Origin: Trichoplax sp. H2
Lineage: Eukaryota > Placozoa > Uniplacotomia > Trichoplacea
Length of the DNA: 64,000 nt
Reading direction: 5' to 3'
Assembly (NCBI GenBank): GCA_003344405.1
Contig: NOWV01000153.1
Span: 119,300-183,299, forward strand
Of the stretch, positions 26,036 through 40,730 are shown one piece after another (position 1 is the stretch's first letter; the number at the start of each line of letters is the position of its first letter). A program made the position numbers and the translations under genes. The notes beneath the pieces are model-generated. The model saw nothing but the letters and a program-made list of their open reading frames with translations, made no database searches and was not told where the DNA came from.

Positions 26036-29000
26036 CTCTAACAAATCAATATTTATAAAAATAACATTTATAACATGTTTAAACTATAAGTCTACAGGAA
26101 TTTTCCTCTTCAATTAATCCTGCTGCTAAAGCTTTTATTCGGACTAATGATGTAAAATTTATTAATAAAGCAGCTTGGCGATTTTCGAACTAGCCTTATG
26201 ATACACATCGTAAATTTATTTAATGCTATTGGACTTGAAATCGACTTTCAATATCATTAAAGCTAAGTAATAGCTTTTTCGCCAGTATTAATAGCTATAT
26301 AAAATCTTACTGTAGGTAAAATACCCTTTGATGATGATAATGTTGATTAAAGGAAGATTCCCTTTATTGAGTCTTTGATGGATTGTGTTCACAGAAATTT
26401 ACAAAATCATTATAGACGTAACGATTGTATCATGCGTTATCGACTGGAAAGAGCTATTGTTAGTGTATTTTCTAGTGCTCATATTTCTTAACTCCACTTT
26501 TTTTGCGAGCATAAAATTTGTTGAAAGATTTATAATAGTACTGACTTGCTACTTAATGAGGAAAATTACACATATCGATGCTTTTAACTTAATTTACTCT
26601 TCCAATCTAAGATCAAATTTAAAGTAGCTATCTTTCCTTTCAAATATCGTGGAAATCCTTCGAGATAATTTGTAACTGCATTTCAACAAGTCTTGTGATC
26701 TATCTTTCTTACAATAGAAAGTGGGAGAAAATGTGTATGTTTAAAATGTATTTTCTTCAGCAGCAGCTCTTCAGCCGTAAACTGAATTGCATTTTTAATT
26801 CCATGAAGACTTCCCTTGGGTTACCAATCATTCTTTGTAAGTTACCATTAGCATAATTTTGTTCCTGAATAAGATAATAAAATACTGTAATGGTAAGATC
26901 TGCATCATAAAACAGCGACTATTTGATTTATTTGACAAACTTCAAAATATCTGTGAATTATTTTATAAAGTCAATATTACAAATCTAATTTATTAAGTAC
27001 TTGATTTCAAATTTAAAAACTAATATCACATCAGGTTATGCAACAAGTTCTTCACTGTATATTCTCAACTCTCAAACTCAGTAGTAGCACACACTATAAC
27101 TGGTTTAATTAATAGACATGATTTATAATTGCTTTATAGTTAGTAGCGTATTTCGTACAGTATCAGTCTTAATTATATTTATTTTCGCATAGGACTGATT
27201 AATTTTAATTTTAATCTGTCGAATTATTAGTTTCCGGGATTAATTTCCAGCATCATATAAGATAAATTGAAGTATCCCACAACAAGCTTTCCAAATAAAA
27301 TCACTTTTGAATGATGATAGATGATTCAGAAATATCGATTTACGTACTTTTTATCTAAATAAGTTAGAGTAAACAATTATCACTACATCTAATTCATTAA
27401 TTTTGTAAATGTTAGTAAGAGTACGAATTCAATCATTAATCGGATATATGTATCTAAAATATGCATCAATACTGCAATTTAGTAACGTCAGCTGCCTGAT
27501 TGCGTTATAAGTTATAAAAGTATTGCATGTAAGTCGTTTAATCATAAGACTAGACTGCCAAAGTAAATGTTGTTAATTTGTGATAATGGATATATTAAAA
27601 ACTCCCTGTCAAAAATATGTTGGAGGGTTAAAAATTTACTTGCCATCAAGTGGATCATCTCATTTCAATACAAAGAAAGAACTGGAAACATATTATTTTC
27701 TTCTTTGAACAATAAGTATTTTAATTACTGTATTGATCCATTTTGATTAATTGGATATGGCCTGAAAGGATATATGGGTACATGTGCATTCGGTTAATTA
27801 TTGTAGGCATCTGACTAAGATTAATATTTATCTTTTTCTTGAGGCATAGAAAACGTCTTTTCAGATCAATAATATAATTTTACGATTAAGGAGCGACCGA
27901 TCTACGTAGTAAAAGAGATAATTCTTCATAAACAAGCATTATCTGACTAACGTTCAGTCAAACATCTTGGTAAGAAAGCGATGTTCATTATAGGTGATAT
28001 ACAAATAGGATTAATCATGATTTTCTAAATACTAGACCAATATCTAAATGACATAAGTATTTTCGAAATATTCTTTGCAAGCAACCTCAACAAGCAATCT
28101 TTCCCTTCAGTAAAAAGTATAGTTGAGCAATTATGGCTGCGCAATATATGAATTTGCATTATTGCAATTCAAAATCGATGATAAAAAATATTTATTCTCT
28201 TCCTCTTATCCTTTATTGATATATGCAGCGATATCCAGAAAAATAAAGTTCAAAAACACTTTGCGTGATCAACTTTGCAATTAAAAATTAGCAGACAATG
28301 CAAATCAAAATAGACAGGAATAACAATTTTATTTATTAATTACGAGTAGCATCCATGCATTTGCTGATAATATAAAATTTTTGTTTGTTGTTACCGGTCA
28401 ATGTCATTTATAGATTTCTTGTATATTTTATCATTATAATTTGATCAATAATTTTTTCATTTTCACCTTAAACTTTCCTATCGAGTAAACTACTTTTCGA
28501 TTTCTGAGATATAAACAAATGCTTCAGCATTGAATTAATTCCTTATTTTAACATGTTAGTAAATTTAGTAAATGATACTGTTAGTATCTCTGGGTGAAAT
28601 TCTTTATCATTTTTTATCGTTACTGTACCTAATAATTTTGCCTAAGGATATATTAGTCAAATTGACAGTAAATTTTAAGTGGTAAATCTTTAGGGCAGGT
28701 CAGAGTAATACTTTGGGGTCAATATTGGTTGATTGCATTAAAAATGAAAGTTTAATAGATTCATTTAATCAATTTTAGCGCCGCCACATAAACCATATCA
28801 TAATAAAATAATATTTATATTTTGATGATTATGGAAAAATAAGTGAAATAATGATTCAAATTTTATTTAAAAAATAACTAATATTTGAGGTTAAAAGGAA
28901 CTATGAAACTGTAACTATTTGGATGCTCTCATTTCTAAGCAACAAAAATAATTAATTTGAATAATTAAGATTACACATGTGTAGCTGATACAATAAACTA

Positions 29001-32000
29001 AAACCTTGTAAAGGAAACGAAGATATCAAAAATTACTGAATGGATTATGCTTTTTATGGTGCTTATCTGAAACTACAAAATACATCGAGCGAAATCCTCT
29101 TTTTAATATACGCGTGCATAATGACGTTGCTACGCTTAATGCATTAACCAATTTTTTGCGTATATCAAACATTATAATCGTATGCCTTTTTCCTAATTAA
29201 AACCAGATTAAACTACTGTAGAAGGGTTTGCTTATTTTGAAATAGAAAATATGAATAAACTAGCGTTGCTGTAAATTGCAGGCCTAAATTATTTTTAGTA
29301 TTCCTTAATATTGCCGAAGGAATCAGTAAATAAATTACCAGTATCTTGGAATATAATCTTGCAATTTAAGCCTATATTTATACTCTAGCATAGTAGCATA
29401 ATAAAGAGCATTTTTACTTATAATTGTCAACACTAAAAATTTTCTCATTATTTTCATTCCTTTCCCTACTATTAGTCTCAGGAACTGAACAGGCTTATAG
29501 CTCAAATCTAATGTTCAGTATAAATTCCTCACTACTAAGTGGATTTTCTGTTACCTATATCCGTTTCATTATGCAAATCGTACAAGATTAGGAGAAAATA
29601 TACAACGTGTGCAGTAGCAATCATAAAATGCAAGACACCTTATTCATTTTATCAGTATCTATCCTTGATGTTTAAAGAGCGTTTATGTAACGCTAAATTG
29701 ATCTCATTAGTAAACAACTAGATTTCTGAAAATTAGTGAATACGTATCTTAGAAGCAAGAACATATTATCATTTCATTGTATTATTTCCGCCAAACTGAG
29801 CTCATATAAAATTGATTGGTTCTATACGGATAAAAAACTTTGTTGCCTATGGTTACTACAAAGATATAGTAGTAGTTAGTATTAGAATCGAATGTCCTTC
29901 AAATTCGTGTCCTTATTAAGGGAATTCAAAATTGAAAAATCCACCTCTAAGCAATTAATGAAATTTACTTATTGAGAACCTTAGTGAATATACGACTCCA
30001 ACGTATAGTATGAATATTTAAATAGAAGAAATCCTATATACTATGGTTTGCACTGCGCTACTATTTTGAAATTTATAGCTACATAATTGTATCTGTAAGA
30101 ACGTCTTTAATTAAAATTGATTCAGTAAATAATAATTTTATTTGCGAAATATTATCGGGTGTGCAAGCTAAAATGTTAGCTTACTCGTATTGGTAGCATT
30201 CAGTCTCCTAATACCAAACTCAAATATTAGATTTAGCAAAGGAAATATTAACTATGAAATGCATTTAATAGTATTTATATGTAAGAGCGTTAGCTATGAA
30301 GGATTCTTTGAGTTATAAATCAAACTTTACAGTTATTTTAAGATCATGTTTATCGATCTAAAATCTTAAAACAATATTATAGGATAGCCATAAAATTGAT
30401 GAAAAATAGATTTTCTTTTGTTAAGTATGCCAAATATTATGTAAAGCTTAAAATGTCTCTAAATATTAGTTTGAACTCAAATCAGGTGCTCAAGGTGCAA
30501 AGATAGAGCGAATGATAGTTGAGAAAGCGTATTTAATGCATATCCTGCTGATCAGGATGCACGCGAGTATCTGTTTTGTTATTTAAATTTGAACGTTCGT
30601 AGTCGGATTTAGGCTTACCTCGTATTTATTTTGATACACTATATTGCTAATTGATTCAAAGATATCCAATTAATTGTAATTTTAATGTAAGCTCAGTTTT
30701 GTGGGGGGCTGAAGCAATTTTTTAATTGATTAAAAAATATCACTAATCTTTCGATGTACGTTAAAAAAATACTAAAACAGTAAAGTCAAGAAACTAAAAT
30801 TGGAAGTAACTTTTTCTTAATTTCCATTATAGTGCACGATTAAAAGTATGAGAATTTTTTCTATAAAGGTTCCTTAACCCTTGATTATTATTTAGCAAAG
30901 ATAATGCAATTTATAGTGGATTATTTAATCGTGGAGGACTGATAAGAATTAATAAAGCAAAGTCTATGATCATACTATGACTTTGCTAATTTTTAAAAAT
31001 GGATTCCTAGAGTTACGCATTAGTTTAGTCAAAATTGTTGCTTAAGATTGGAATTCTGCTCCATTCGATTTGATATATTGAAATTATTTCTAGAATGTAG
31101 TTAATAAACCTAGTGAACGCTGATATTGTAGGCAATCTTTAAAAGTGTAAACTACTGTAATTTTCGTTAAAGTTGATTTCATTTAACAGATTTAATATAA
31201 AGTAAATCGTTATCTAACAATGGTGATATTAATAATAATTTATACGTAGTGTTGCAATAGTTTCTAATAAATAGGCTTTCAGTTCCGGTAAATTCACACG
31301 TCATACTGCCATAGTCTACGATGCAGTAAATCAGAATTATAAAACAAGCTAGTCAAGAAATAATGCAATTTTAGTGCTATACTAGTGTGGAAATTTCAGT
31401 CAAATTTATTAGTGATTAGAAATTTATCGTAAGCGGCGATACATTTTTTTCAAAAATATATTTATGGTATTTCTCTAAATATAATAAATTTACTCCTTTC
31501 ATTCTCACATGGAATATACGAGTATTATAACATCAACCGTTTCTGAGCTTTATGAAAAATCAGCATCTCAAACTCTATTCATAAATTACCTACATCTGGC
31601 GTGGATATACTGTATTTGTTATTCAACAGATTTATCGACAGTTTTCAGTAGGCTATTTATTGCTGCTAACTTAATTTAAACAATCCTAGCTAGTAGCAAT
31701 AGCATAGTTCGAACAAAATCTTTCATACTGCAACAACAATTACAGTTTAGATCTCACATCTCCCGAAACACGTAATTTAGTTTCAGATTCGCATAAATGT
31801 CACTAATCTAACATGTAACAATTCTTATTTTGAATCATTTAACCCAGTATAAAAATTTAAAATATCATGGATTAAATTTCCAAAATTTATTTCAGCCAAT
31901 AACAGCAGCTAAAAAAGTTGATACAATTATCTGCTCTTAAATTTAGCTATTCAGTAATTTAAAGGGTAAGTGCAAAATCTTGAGCAACGTTATTATTAAT

Positions 32001-35000
32001 AGTAAATATTCAAATTTAAAGTGTCTCAAATTTAGCGATAAAAAAACAATATGTTAGCCGATTTTTTGATGATATACTCGCATGTTACATTTATTGAAAT
32101 TAATAAAATTGTGTGCAGCGTGCTGTGGTATCATTAATAATTTCTTAGTAATACTTAAATGCAAACATATATTCTTGATGCAAAAGTATCATTTCAGTTA
32201 GCTTACCTTTGAGAAATGAAAATTTGACCGCTACCAAAGATTATGATCACCGCAACATTATAAATGATGTGAATTAATACCAAAGATCATCCCTGCTTAT
32301 ATTATATAAATAAAGAGAGTACAAACACTATTACTGACGCTGGAATTTTTTATCGCGTCTAATTAATAGATTATTACATAATATAGACTGGGTCTATTCT
32401 AATCTGGTTTGACTTCCTACTATATAATTAATGATTTGTCAAGCAATAACGGAACAAAATATTAATTCAAACATTAAATGAAATAATTATAGCTATTGAA
32501 ATTTCACTGTATTGATCGACTTATTGTTATAATGATCGATTTCCAAATATTCACCTATTCAAATCATCCCAATAGTAAATAAAGTAAACATACTAAATGA
32601 GATAGAGTCAGATTTTCAACTCTTAGCAATGGCATTAACAAATATTTCCAATAGTTAAGAATCATTATAACTATGATATAATCATCACGGTCCAAATAAT
32701 AAATTGTTAATAGATAGTAGTTCTTCATTTCTTATCATTTATCACATTTATTTCACTTGCATAGAAAGGTCGTAATATTTAGTTTACATCTAAACTTTCA
32801 TATTTTTCTGTTCATCGTACTTCACTATAAAAATAAGATGGTTAAATATTCTGATAAAATTTATGCACCTCCGCTATAATGTAATGTAGCATTTATCTAA
32901 TAATTAATGTGGCTTTTATACGGGCACGAAGGATGTTATCAAATATTACATATCGTTCGCAACATATAATAGTTGCTATAGTCTGAACATAAATAGGCAG
33001 TACGTTAAGACTTGTGATAGGTATGCGTATTTCAGCATCATTAAATTATTTAAAGGCATAAAAAAAATGGTCAATATTTTATGGATAGCTCAATAAGATG
33101 CTAATCAAGTAAGAGCTATCAAATACTCTGCAGAATATAATACAGAGTAATACTTTCAATGATTTTCAAAATAATCGCTAGACTTTATAATTATTTACGA
33201 CATCCATCAGCAATATGCTGGCCTATCAATTATCGCTCAAGCGTTTCATATCTGAAAGCAAAGAGGAAGTTAAGGTTATAGGATCAACATTATAAATATT
33301 ATTGAAAAGTAAATGTAAAGTTAAATACTAAATAACCAAGTTGTCTTTGTGCTACACTCGAGTAAGTAAATTTCAATTTGTTCCTGAAAGTACTCGAAAA
33401 GGTTTGTATTTACAATGATCAGCCACGATCGTATGGATTTAATAAAAAATCCAATCATGTCAATTTCAGAAAGAAAAATTGACTTACTACAATCATAGTT
33501 ATGTAAATACCATTGGGCTATTAACGATATCACGAATTTTTATTTGCATTTGTAATGTAAGCCCATTCAAAGTTATTTGAGATGCTTTAGCTAGAATTTA
33601 AACAATAGTGGAATGATTACAAAATTTTTATGGGCGATTGTCGCACATATAATTCGATAATACTCAATATAATTCGAAATTTGATGCAATTTACCCTATA
33701 TTATTCGCTGCTGAAGCCTAAGTTGCTAATAATTTATTAAGATTATCGTACATATATTTGCATCAATACTCGTATCGATATTCTTCTACTATTATGATTA
33801 CTTGACACAAATGAATAAGCTTGCTTCTAGTATCAGTCAAAATATTAGATATGCTGCTCAATTAGTCTAAGACATAAATATCTATTAGACCTTAAATTGT
33901 TACAAATTTCAAATAAAAGGAGGAAGTTAAACAATAATCGAAGAATCTTTAATAACATTGTTAGGTAAAAATTACATGGCGAAAATGAAAAAAATATCTA
34001 CGAAATAAAGATACGGATAATTAGCAACGATAATGGGATATCATGGATAATCAATAGCATCAAATTGTTGTTGATAATTAGTAATATGAAAAATTTATAT
34101 TCTCATGCTTATGCTATCAGTATTAAGTTAACATTATGACTTTGACATATAAAAGATGACGCATACTAAAAATTGTCTATTGAAATAGATTTTGGGTATA
34201 GTTGGAATTTCTTTGTGATCGATCAATGTTACATTTTGAAATGGAGCCATAATCTGGCGGGCGCCATTGACGTCAATAACTTAATTGAGTTATCCACCTG
34301 ACGAAATAATTGTGGAGAAAAGTTCTTTTGCGAATACGTTACTAGTGACGATCTTTAATCAATTTTATCATTTATATGTCATCATTTTATAACAGAGTAT
34401 GCGTTACGATCATCGAAAAATTTGCGAATCCTAGCAATTTAAATTACTAAACTGGCAGACTCTCGAATACTCAGAAGATAGAAATAAGACGAAATTGAAA
34501 TTTATTATAGTCAGCTATCAACGATAAAATCAATTATATGGAATAATTAATCAGAATTAGAAACAATGGTATTAAATATCCGAAATCTAAGATAGTTTGT
34601 CATTATTAGTCACAAGAGTACCAAAAAATATGTGAAAACTTGAATTAAAAGCTGGCACGTCATTAAAATATTAATATAGCCATTAAAGATTCCAATACCT
34701 ATCTTTCTAGCAATCGAAATTAAGTCAAAATCTCAATCTACCATGACTTATTACTACAACCTTCTAATAGATACTTAAACGAGTGCAAACAGCTAATCTT
34801 AGTCATGTTACAAGTAACCGCTTATATGGGATATTAAGTATTGCAGTATATTCCAAGCTTTAGTTATCCACTTCAGTTTTCTTATTTCCTGAAAATTATA
34901 ATTATATCCTACGAAATATCAAATTTAAGGTCTGCCCATATACAGTAAATTATGCTTTATTCGTATGCTATATAGAGATCAACATCGATTTCCTTTGTAG

Positions 35001-38000
35001 ATATGTTATCTAGACGTTGCTCATGGTTACAGCAATTCTCTATTGGCTGATATCTAATTGAAGAATTTAAAACAATTTCTGTATTCCTTTCATATTTTAT
35101 TCTGGCATAAAACAACATTTGACGATCTTAATACTTGTTTCGATCCACCCATCCACCCACCTTGAAAGAAAAAATAATTATATGTAGGATTTGTAACGTT
35201 ATGGTTTACCGGTAGATTACGAAGATATTTACTGTGTTCTCATTGTTTCATTTCCAATAGGAATAATGATATTTTATTTGCTAGAACTTGTTACAAGACA
35301 GCGAGATGATAAAAATTTGTATGAACAAAATGATAGTCCGCTATTGTTGAAGATAACTTTTAATGTAAGGCCATATATTTTTCCTATACACTTTTACAAT
35401 GCGTAAACAATCCATATTAAAGCGGTAATAAATTTATTACCCGATAGCGGGGTCATTAATTTTTTAAGCCTTTTCTTTTCCTAGAAAACTGTTTTAAATT
35501 CATAATTTATTAACTAACACTTACGTTACGTAATATAGGCGTATAGAATATAATCTTGTACATGATGAATATGTCTATTCAGGATTTGACTGATTACGTG
35601 ATAAAAATGAAAGACTTCTATCTGCTTAAATCACCTATCTTATAATTTTTCATGTGTTTACTAGTTGGCCATGTAAGATTAGTTTTATATTGAAGTATTT
35701 TTAATCGAAAGATATTTATTCATAGACGATGAAGCTTTATTACTTAAAAATTCATGTTTTGTTTTATACTAAAATTAGATATCTTGCTTTCTTTCTACCT
35801 TCTCTCTTAAACATTCATGTCCTATTGGCAATGTATTTATCATAGATATCTGCCAATATGTAATATGCAAAGGAGCAAAAGCTCTTTTTTAAAGATGCAT
35901 TACTTGAATCCCTATGGTGGAATACATTATATCAAAACCTACATTTTACTTTGCATGGCTTTGAAACATTCAATTTTATTTCATGCCTTAAACTAAAATT
36001 ATTTATAATAGCATTCAAAAAAGTTACAGTACTTTAAACTGGATTTTAACGCTCTAAATCGACACTATAAATTTAAAATCACCATCCTCACATAAACAAA
36101 ATTCTCTAGAAGACGAATTCTATTCTTTTTAAAGGTGGATTTCGATTTCATAATAAGCAGTTTGTTTTCATTTTTAATTATTTCTAGAAGTAATTAAATG
36201 ATCAATTCTATCCATAGTTAAGCATAATAACTAATAAAGCGATTAAAATTTAAATTTATATGAAAAATACAGGCTCAACTTTCTTAATTAGATTTATTGG
36301 TTATATGATGTAATACAGATTTTCTAGTAAATTCGTCTGTTTTTAATGTTAAACATTTGGCTTACGTTCACTCGCACTGATTAATTTAGTCTTTTTTCAA
36401 GAAATGCATGTATGATAATAGTAAAATGACTATCTGATGCTTCACTAAAATAAAATTAATCAACTTTAGTTCTAATATATAGTTTTGATAAATGAGATTG
36501 TAAATCTTTCATGTATGACTTATTAATATAACTGTAAGTAAGGCAAGCTGTTTCAATTAAGCATTTCTGTTTTATAATTTTCCGTAGTTATTCCACAACT
36601 GCAATATAATATTACATTCGTATAATTTCAAAGATTGACAATGTCAGTTTGAATGAAATTCTAATAATACATCATTCCAATTTAGTATGAATATAAAATA
36701 TACCAGGTTCTACGCTTCAGATGTTAACCATAATTGCTGACTGTGATAACTTCAGTAAGAAAGCTGTTATTTTGGTCAAGGGTATACTGCAATCAATAAT
36801 TCCTGAGTAAAGCTTGCCTCGAAGCTGTTGTTAATGTATATTTTTGACCAATTCTGATAGCATAACATAACTTTGTTTGTAATACTGAATCCTGGGTGTA
36901 AGACCTTAAAATTACATTATTGATTCAATCAATTATAAATCATTCCATCTCAAATTCCATACTTTATATTTGCGCGTAAAGAGACATGTATAAAAATTAT
37001 CTATTAACTTAGTATTGTACCGTAAATTTAGTATCGAGGTTAAATTCTCATACAGTATTAGAATTAGTAGTACTCGTATACGCTATAGCAGAATAGGAAG
37101 CTCATATAGATGGATATGATTGTTTGCAAGTACTCTGGTAGGATAAGGTACTTTACTTTCCGTAGTTAAGGAAATGGGAGCATAGATGCATGTATTAGAC
37201 ATTATGACAAAGCTACTACCGTTACTTAATCGATTATGCATTTGAGTATGTAAACGAGTAGATTGAGTAAATGGAGAATTCTTCTTATCGATAGCTTGTT
37301 ATAGATACAGTTACAGATCAGATTTCATTGTAGTAAAGCTTAATTCAGTTTTATACATGTAAATTCAGATAATCTGACTTATTGGGAACCATAAGAATTA
37401 ACTTTTCTATAATATGTTAGCAGGTTTGTCATATTTGATGTCAAGACTTAAATTGCCATCAGATCTAAAGACTGAATATACGAGGTAGTAATGATCCCAA
37501 TTATTTTTAATTAGCTATTTTATTGCGTTTTAACTTACATTAGCGACAAATTTTGTAACTCTTGCCATAGCGCGATTTAATGGTTTTAGTAAATCTTTCT
37601 AAGGATTAATAATAAAATCTAATATGAACTAATTTAATCGATCAGTAAATTAATTATTTTGATTTGCCCTAGCAGTGCTATTATCATTCAACTCCTAGAT
37701 CTAAAGGTAACTTTGCCAAAATGCTTTAATTATGTTGCAAATGGTATTTTAAGTAATAGCTAATAGTACTTTATTGCTCATAGTAAGTCAAACAGTCTGA
37801 TCCGGCAAAATATTTGCGCTTTTAGACATTACGTTCATATCTCCTTAGTTATATTTATTCGGTATTTTACATTCAGGTAATCCAACATAATTTTAAGATT
37901 ACCGTGAAGCTACAGGCATTCCTCATCATTAACTGATTTTAAGTCGTCACGAGCAATATAATGATTCATTATTTCATGTATTTATGTGCATACATTCATT

Positions 38001-39290
38001 GAATCTAGTAATTAAAAATTGATCATACTAAGAGCTGTATTTAGAGAGAAAATTGCTATTTAGCATTTTAATTCAATACTTAATACTTCTATTTCAAGAC
38101 GAACTACTGTAAGATAAGTTTCTCATTCGTCACTAAAATTATACCGAAATTTGCATAATTCAAAAGTAAGATTCCTAATTTTATGGCTGTGTATTAAAAT
38201 GGTCTCACAATAGGCTTTTATTACAAAATTTTAAGAATAATAGAGCAATAATTAATTACTAAAAGAATCTAATCTAAAATCTAAAGTGCTTCGAGCTCAA
38301 AGCGAAATAAAATCTCTTCTCTCCATCAGCTCATCTCTGCAGGTTTCTTAAATACATTTCGCTAAATCCAATTATGACCACTAAATTAATCTACAATCAG
38401 ACTTAAGCCATCTAACGGTATACTTTTTTCTCCAATAAAAAAACATCATTATTTTCTACAATCTGTATCATTCTACTTAAGATATTATTACCCTTCCATT
38501 AATGTCCAGCATCTTTCGGTGTTGGCCATCTTCTCAATTACAGTGTTTCTAATCACATTAATCTTATACCATAATTAGTCAACTGGCTGATAAAATTCAT
38601 CAACAATTTCTAATATAGTAGCTATCAATCATCTAATATTAGCTTCACTATCGTATCTATTCTTAGTAATCTTACAGTATCAAATAAAGCCATTTACAAT
38701 ATCAAATATAGCTATCCTTATGATCAAATATGGGATGCATCACTATAGGTTGATTGCTATATAACAATATACATTGACCGATCTCGCAATGTATGTATAG
38801 TAATATATGTGTTATGAACTCTTAAGAAACGCCGTTTCACTCTCTTAACATGCGCTGCTGTCGTAATGGTGGATCACGTACTGTAGACTTGTATTTATTT
38901 ACTTTACCCCGTTATTATGTTAAAGCTTTTGCAATTTGAAAGTGTGCAATGTAATGTGCGCTAGAGAGAGATAGAGCAGTTCTACCGATCCGCTGGCAAA
39001 AAAAAATAGCAAATTAACTTCATTTTCAAGGATAGAAGCGCGAGAGAGAACGTCGAACCAGATGATCAAGTCAGCAGTATATATGAATCAATCAAAAATG
39101 GACCATCAACGCAGTGTTCCTAATCTTTATGCTTTCAAAGTGCTGAGTCGAACTCATTCAATTTCAGTCTATAACACATGTAACACTTTGATCTTATATA
39201 TATATTCTAGGATCGAGGCCCTATAAGCCACCCTATCATAGACTCGATAGACTAAGGTTAAATACGAGTGCAGGAAGTAGAAAGTCTCAT
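26036..39290. other. Long gene-poor stretch
   Basis: No gene supported over about 13 kb. The 80-codon frame at 26,385-26,627 and the 70-codon frame at 33,321-33,533 look like chance. A spliceable-looking segment at 26,761-26,836 is listed among the rejected items. A small GC patch at 34,256-34,280 contains TGACGTCA (34,268-34,275). The block 38,280-38,760 has strong C-over-G skew: 16 G and 35 C in 38,521-38,700. Confidence 0.5.
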
Positions 39291-39310
39291 CACTCAATCG
39301 CTACAGTATT

Positions 39311-39534
39311 GTTTAAATTGGCTCTTTCTATGTCGGACAAGTCACTGCAAATTCGATTGTCAGTCCTTGGTCATAATTATCCCGATATTGCTCGATCATT
39401 TAGCCACATGGGAGCTTTCTATTATAACCAAGGCAAGTATGACTTACTATTTGTATGTATGATAAATCACTACAAATTCGATTGTTAGGCCTTGGTCACA
39501 ATCATCCCGATGTTGCTCTGTCATATAACCACTA
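39311..39534 (+). pseudogene. Inverted TPR-repeat fragment
   Basis: Two kinesin-light-chain-type TPR units on the plus strand. The first reads SLQIRLSVLGHNYPDIARS then FSHMGAFYYNQGKYD. A one-base shift near 39,450 is needed to continue into YDKSLQIRLLGLGHNHPDVAL, after which the frame stops at TAG (39,532-39,534). It matches units of the intact gene at 48-50 kb but lies in the opposite orientation to the rest of this pseudogene. Confidence 0.8.
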
Positions 39535-39562
39535 GTCCGACATAGAAAGAGCAAATTTAAAC
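39311..39562. repeat. 28-bp inverted repeats bracketing a flipped TPR segment
   Basis: Positions 39,311-39,338 and 39,535-39,562 are inverted copies with one mismatch (core CTCTTTCTATGTCGGAC). Between them lies TPR-coding sequence on the plus strand, while the flanking pseudogene reads on the minus strand. The layout fits an inversion that duplicated its breakpoint sequence. Confidence 0.75.
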
Positions 39563-40055
39563 TTGCTGTGAAGATATCCGATTTCCCCAATTTGATGATG
39601 ACTATCGGCAAGACGAGCATCATTTTCGTCTAACCATTAGTTTCATTTCCAACGATTCCTAACAGTCTTACAGTGCTCCGTTCCATTCCCCTTGGCATCT
39701 CTTAATCTCGCGTTGTCTGTGTAAAAACATTCCGCCATTCTTATTTCATCTTGTAGTTCAGTAGCCAAAGATTGTCCCTTTTCACTCCTTTCAATAGCTT
39801 TCATCAATTCATATTGTAAAGTATAAATGTCATAAATGCCAAGATCAATATCGCATCAAAGTTGATCAATATCCTCACTAGAATTATACAATACAACGAT
39901 GCAATCTCATCTACAGCTTGTATATAACAAGATAGTTTCTTCGCCAACTTGAAGGCAATCTTGCATTTCTTGCCCTTTTTGTACAGTGATTGTATATGGG
40001 TATGATTAGGATGTAAACTCTTAGAACAGACAGATTCATTATCAGCCGTCTTCAT
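39535..40055 (-). pseudogene. Decayed N-terminal part of the TPR-GTPase-Death gene
   Basis: Homologous to residues 1-160 or so of the intact gene. It is readable as TADNESVCSKSLHPNH, then IQSLYKKGKKCKIAFKL and SCYIQAVDEIASL, after which there is a frameshift. In the shifted frame it continues DIDLGIYDIYTLQYE and later DARLADSHHQIGEI. In-frame stops are present. The position of the functional ATG is ACG here (ATGGCTGAT has become ACGGCTGAT), and the upstream TGCAG acceptor has become TGAAT. The GTPase, COR and Death parts are missing. Clearly a dead copy. Confidence 0.85.
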
Positions 40056-40730
40056 TCACTAAATTAAATGACATCAACTTCGAGTTAGCCCCTGATTCCA
40101 GCGACAAGTGAGGAGAAATAAAGTTCATATCAAGCTTCGTTACAACGTTCAATTAGTAAGCACTGTTATTGTCATCAGATTGATATTATCTCTATACATA
40201 AATGATGTTGCAATGATTGTGCTTAAGTGCGAGTCGTATTTCAACACAAAACTAGAAATAATTCGACTATCAACAATTTTCGACAATTAATAAAACTACG
40301 TCTATAATCTCATCTATCAATTCTGATTGGAAGATTATCCTGTAATCATTCAATCAATCATTGTAGATGATAGCTGAAGATAACGCTACCAGTCAATTGT
40401 GTGCATCAATCAATGCCAAATTGAATCCAACTAGTAGATTACTTTACGCGTTTATTAACAAAATGCACTCCAGCTTACGCAAAGATTATAATAATAATTA
40501 TAATTACAGTAACCATCAAACGACAATCTTTTTGTTCTAATAGACAACAGTAAATGAATGCTAACCATATCAATGATGTTTTAAACAAGACTGATTGCTT
40601 ACAGCATAGTTTTAGATGACGTCGTTTAGATGTCTTCAATTTATAACGTGATGATTATCAAAATAGAATGGGTCACTTACCAATGGATGTTTTAAAAATA
40701 GGCTAATAAGAATATGACGATTTTGCTGAG

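Noticed and set aside
26761-26836. 25-codon plus-strand segment with acceptor TTTTCTTCAG and donor-like TTT|GTAAGT
   Set aside because: Donor is weak at -1, openings of this size are common here, and the opposite strand is open as well; no partner exon.
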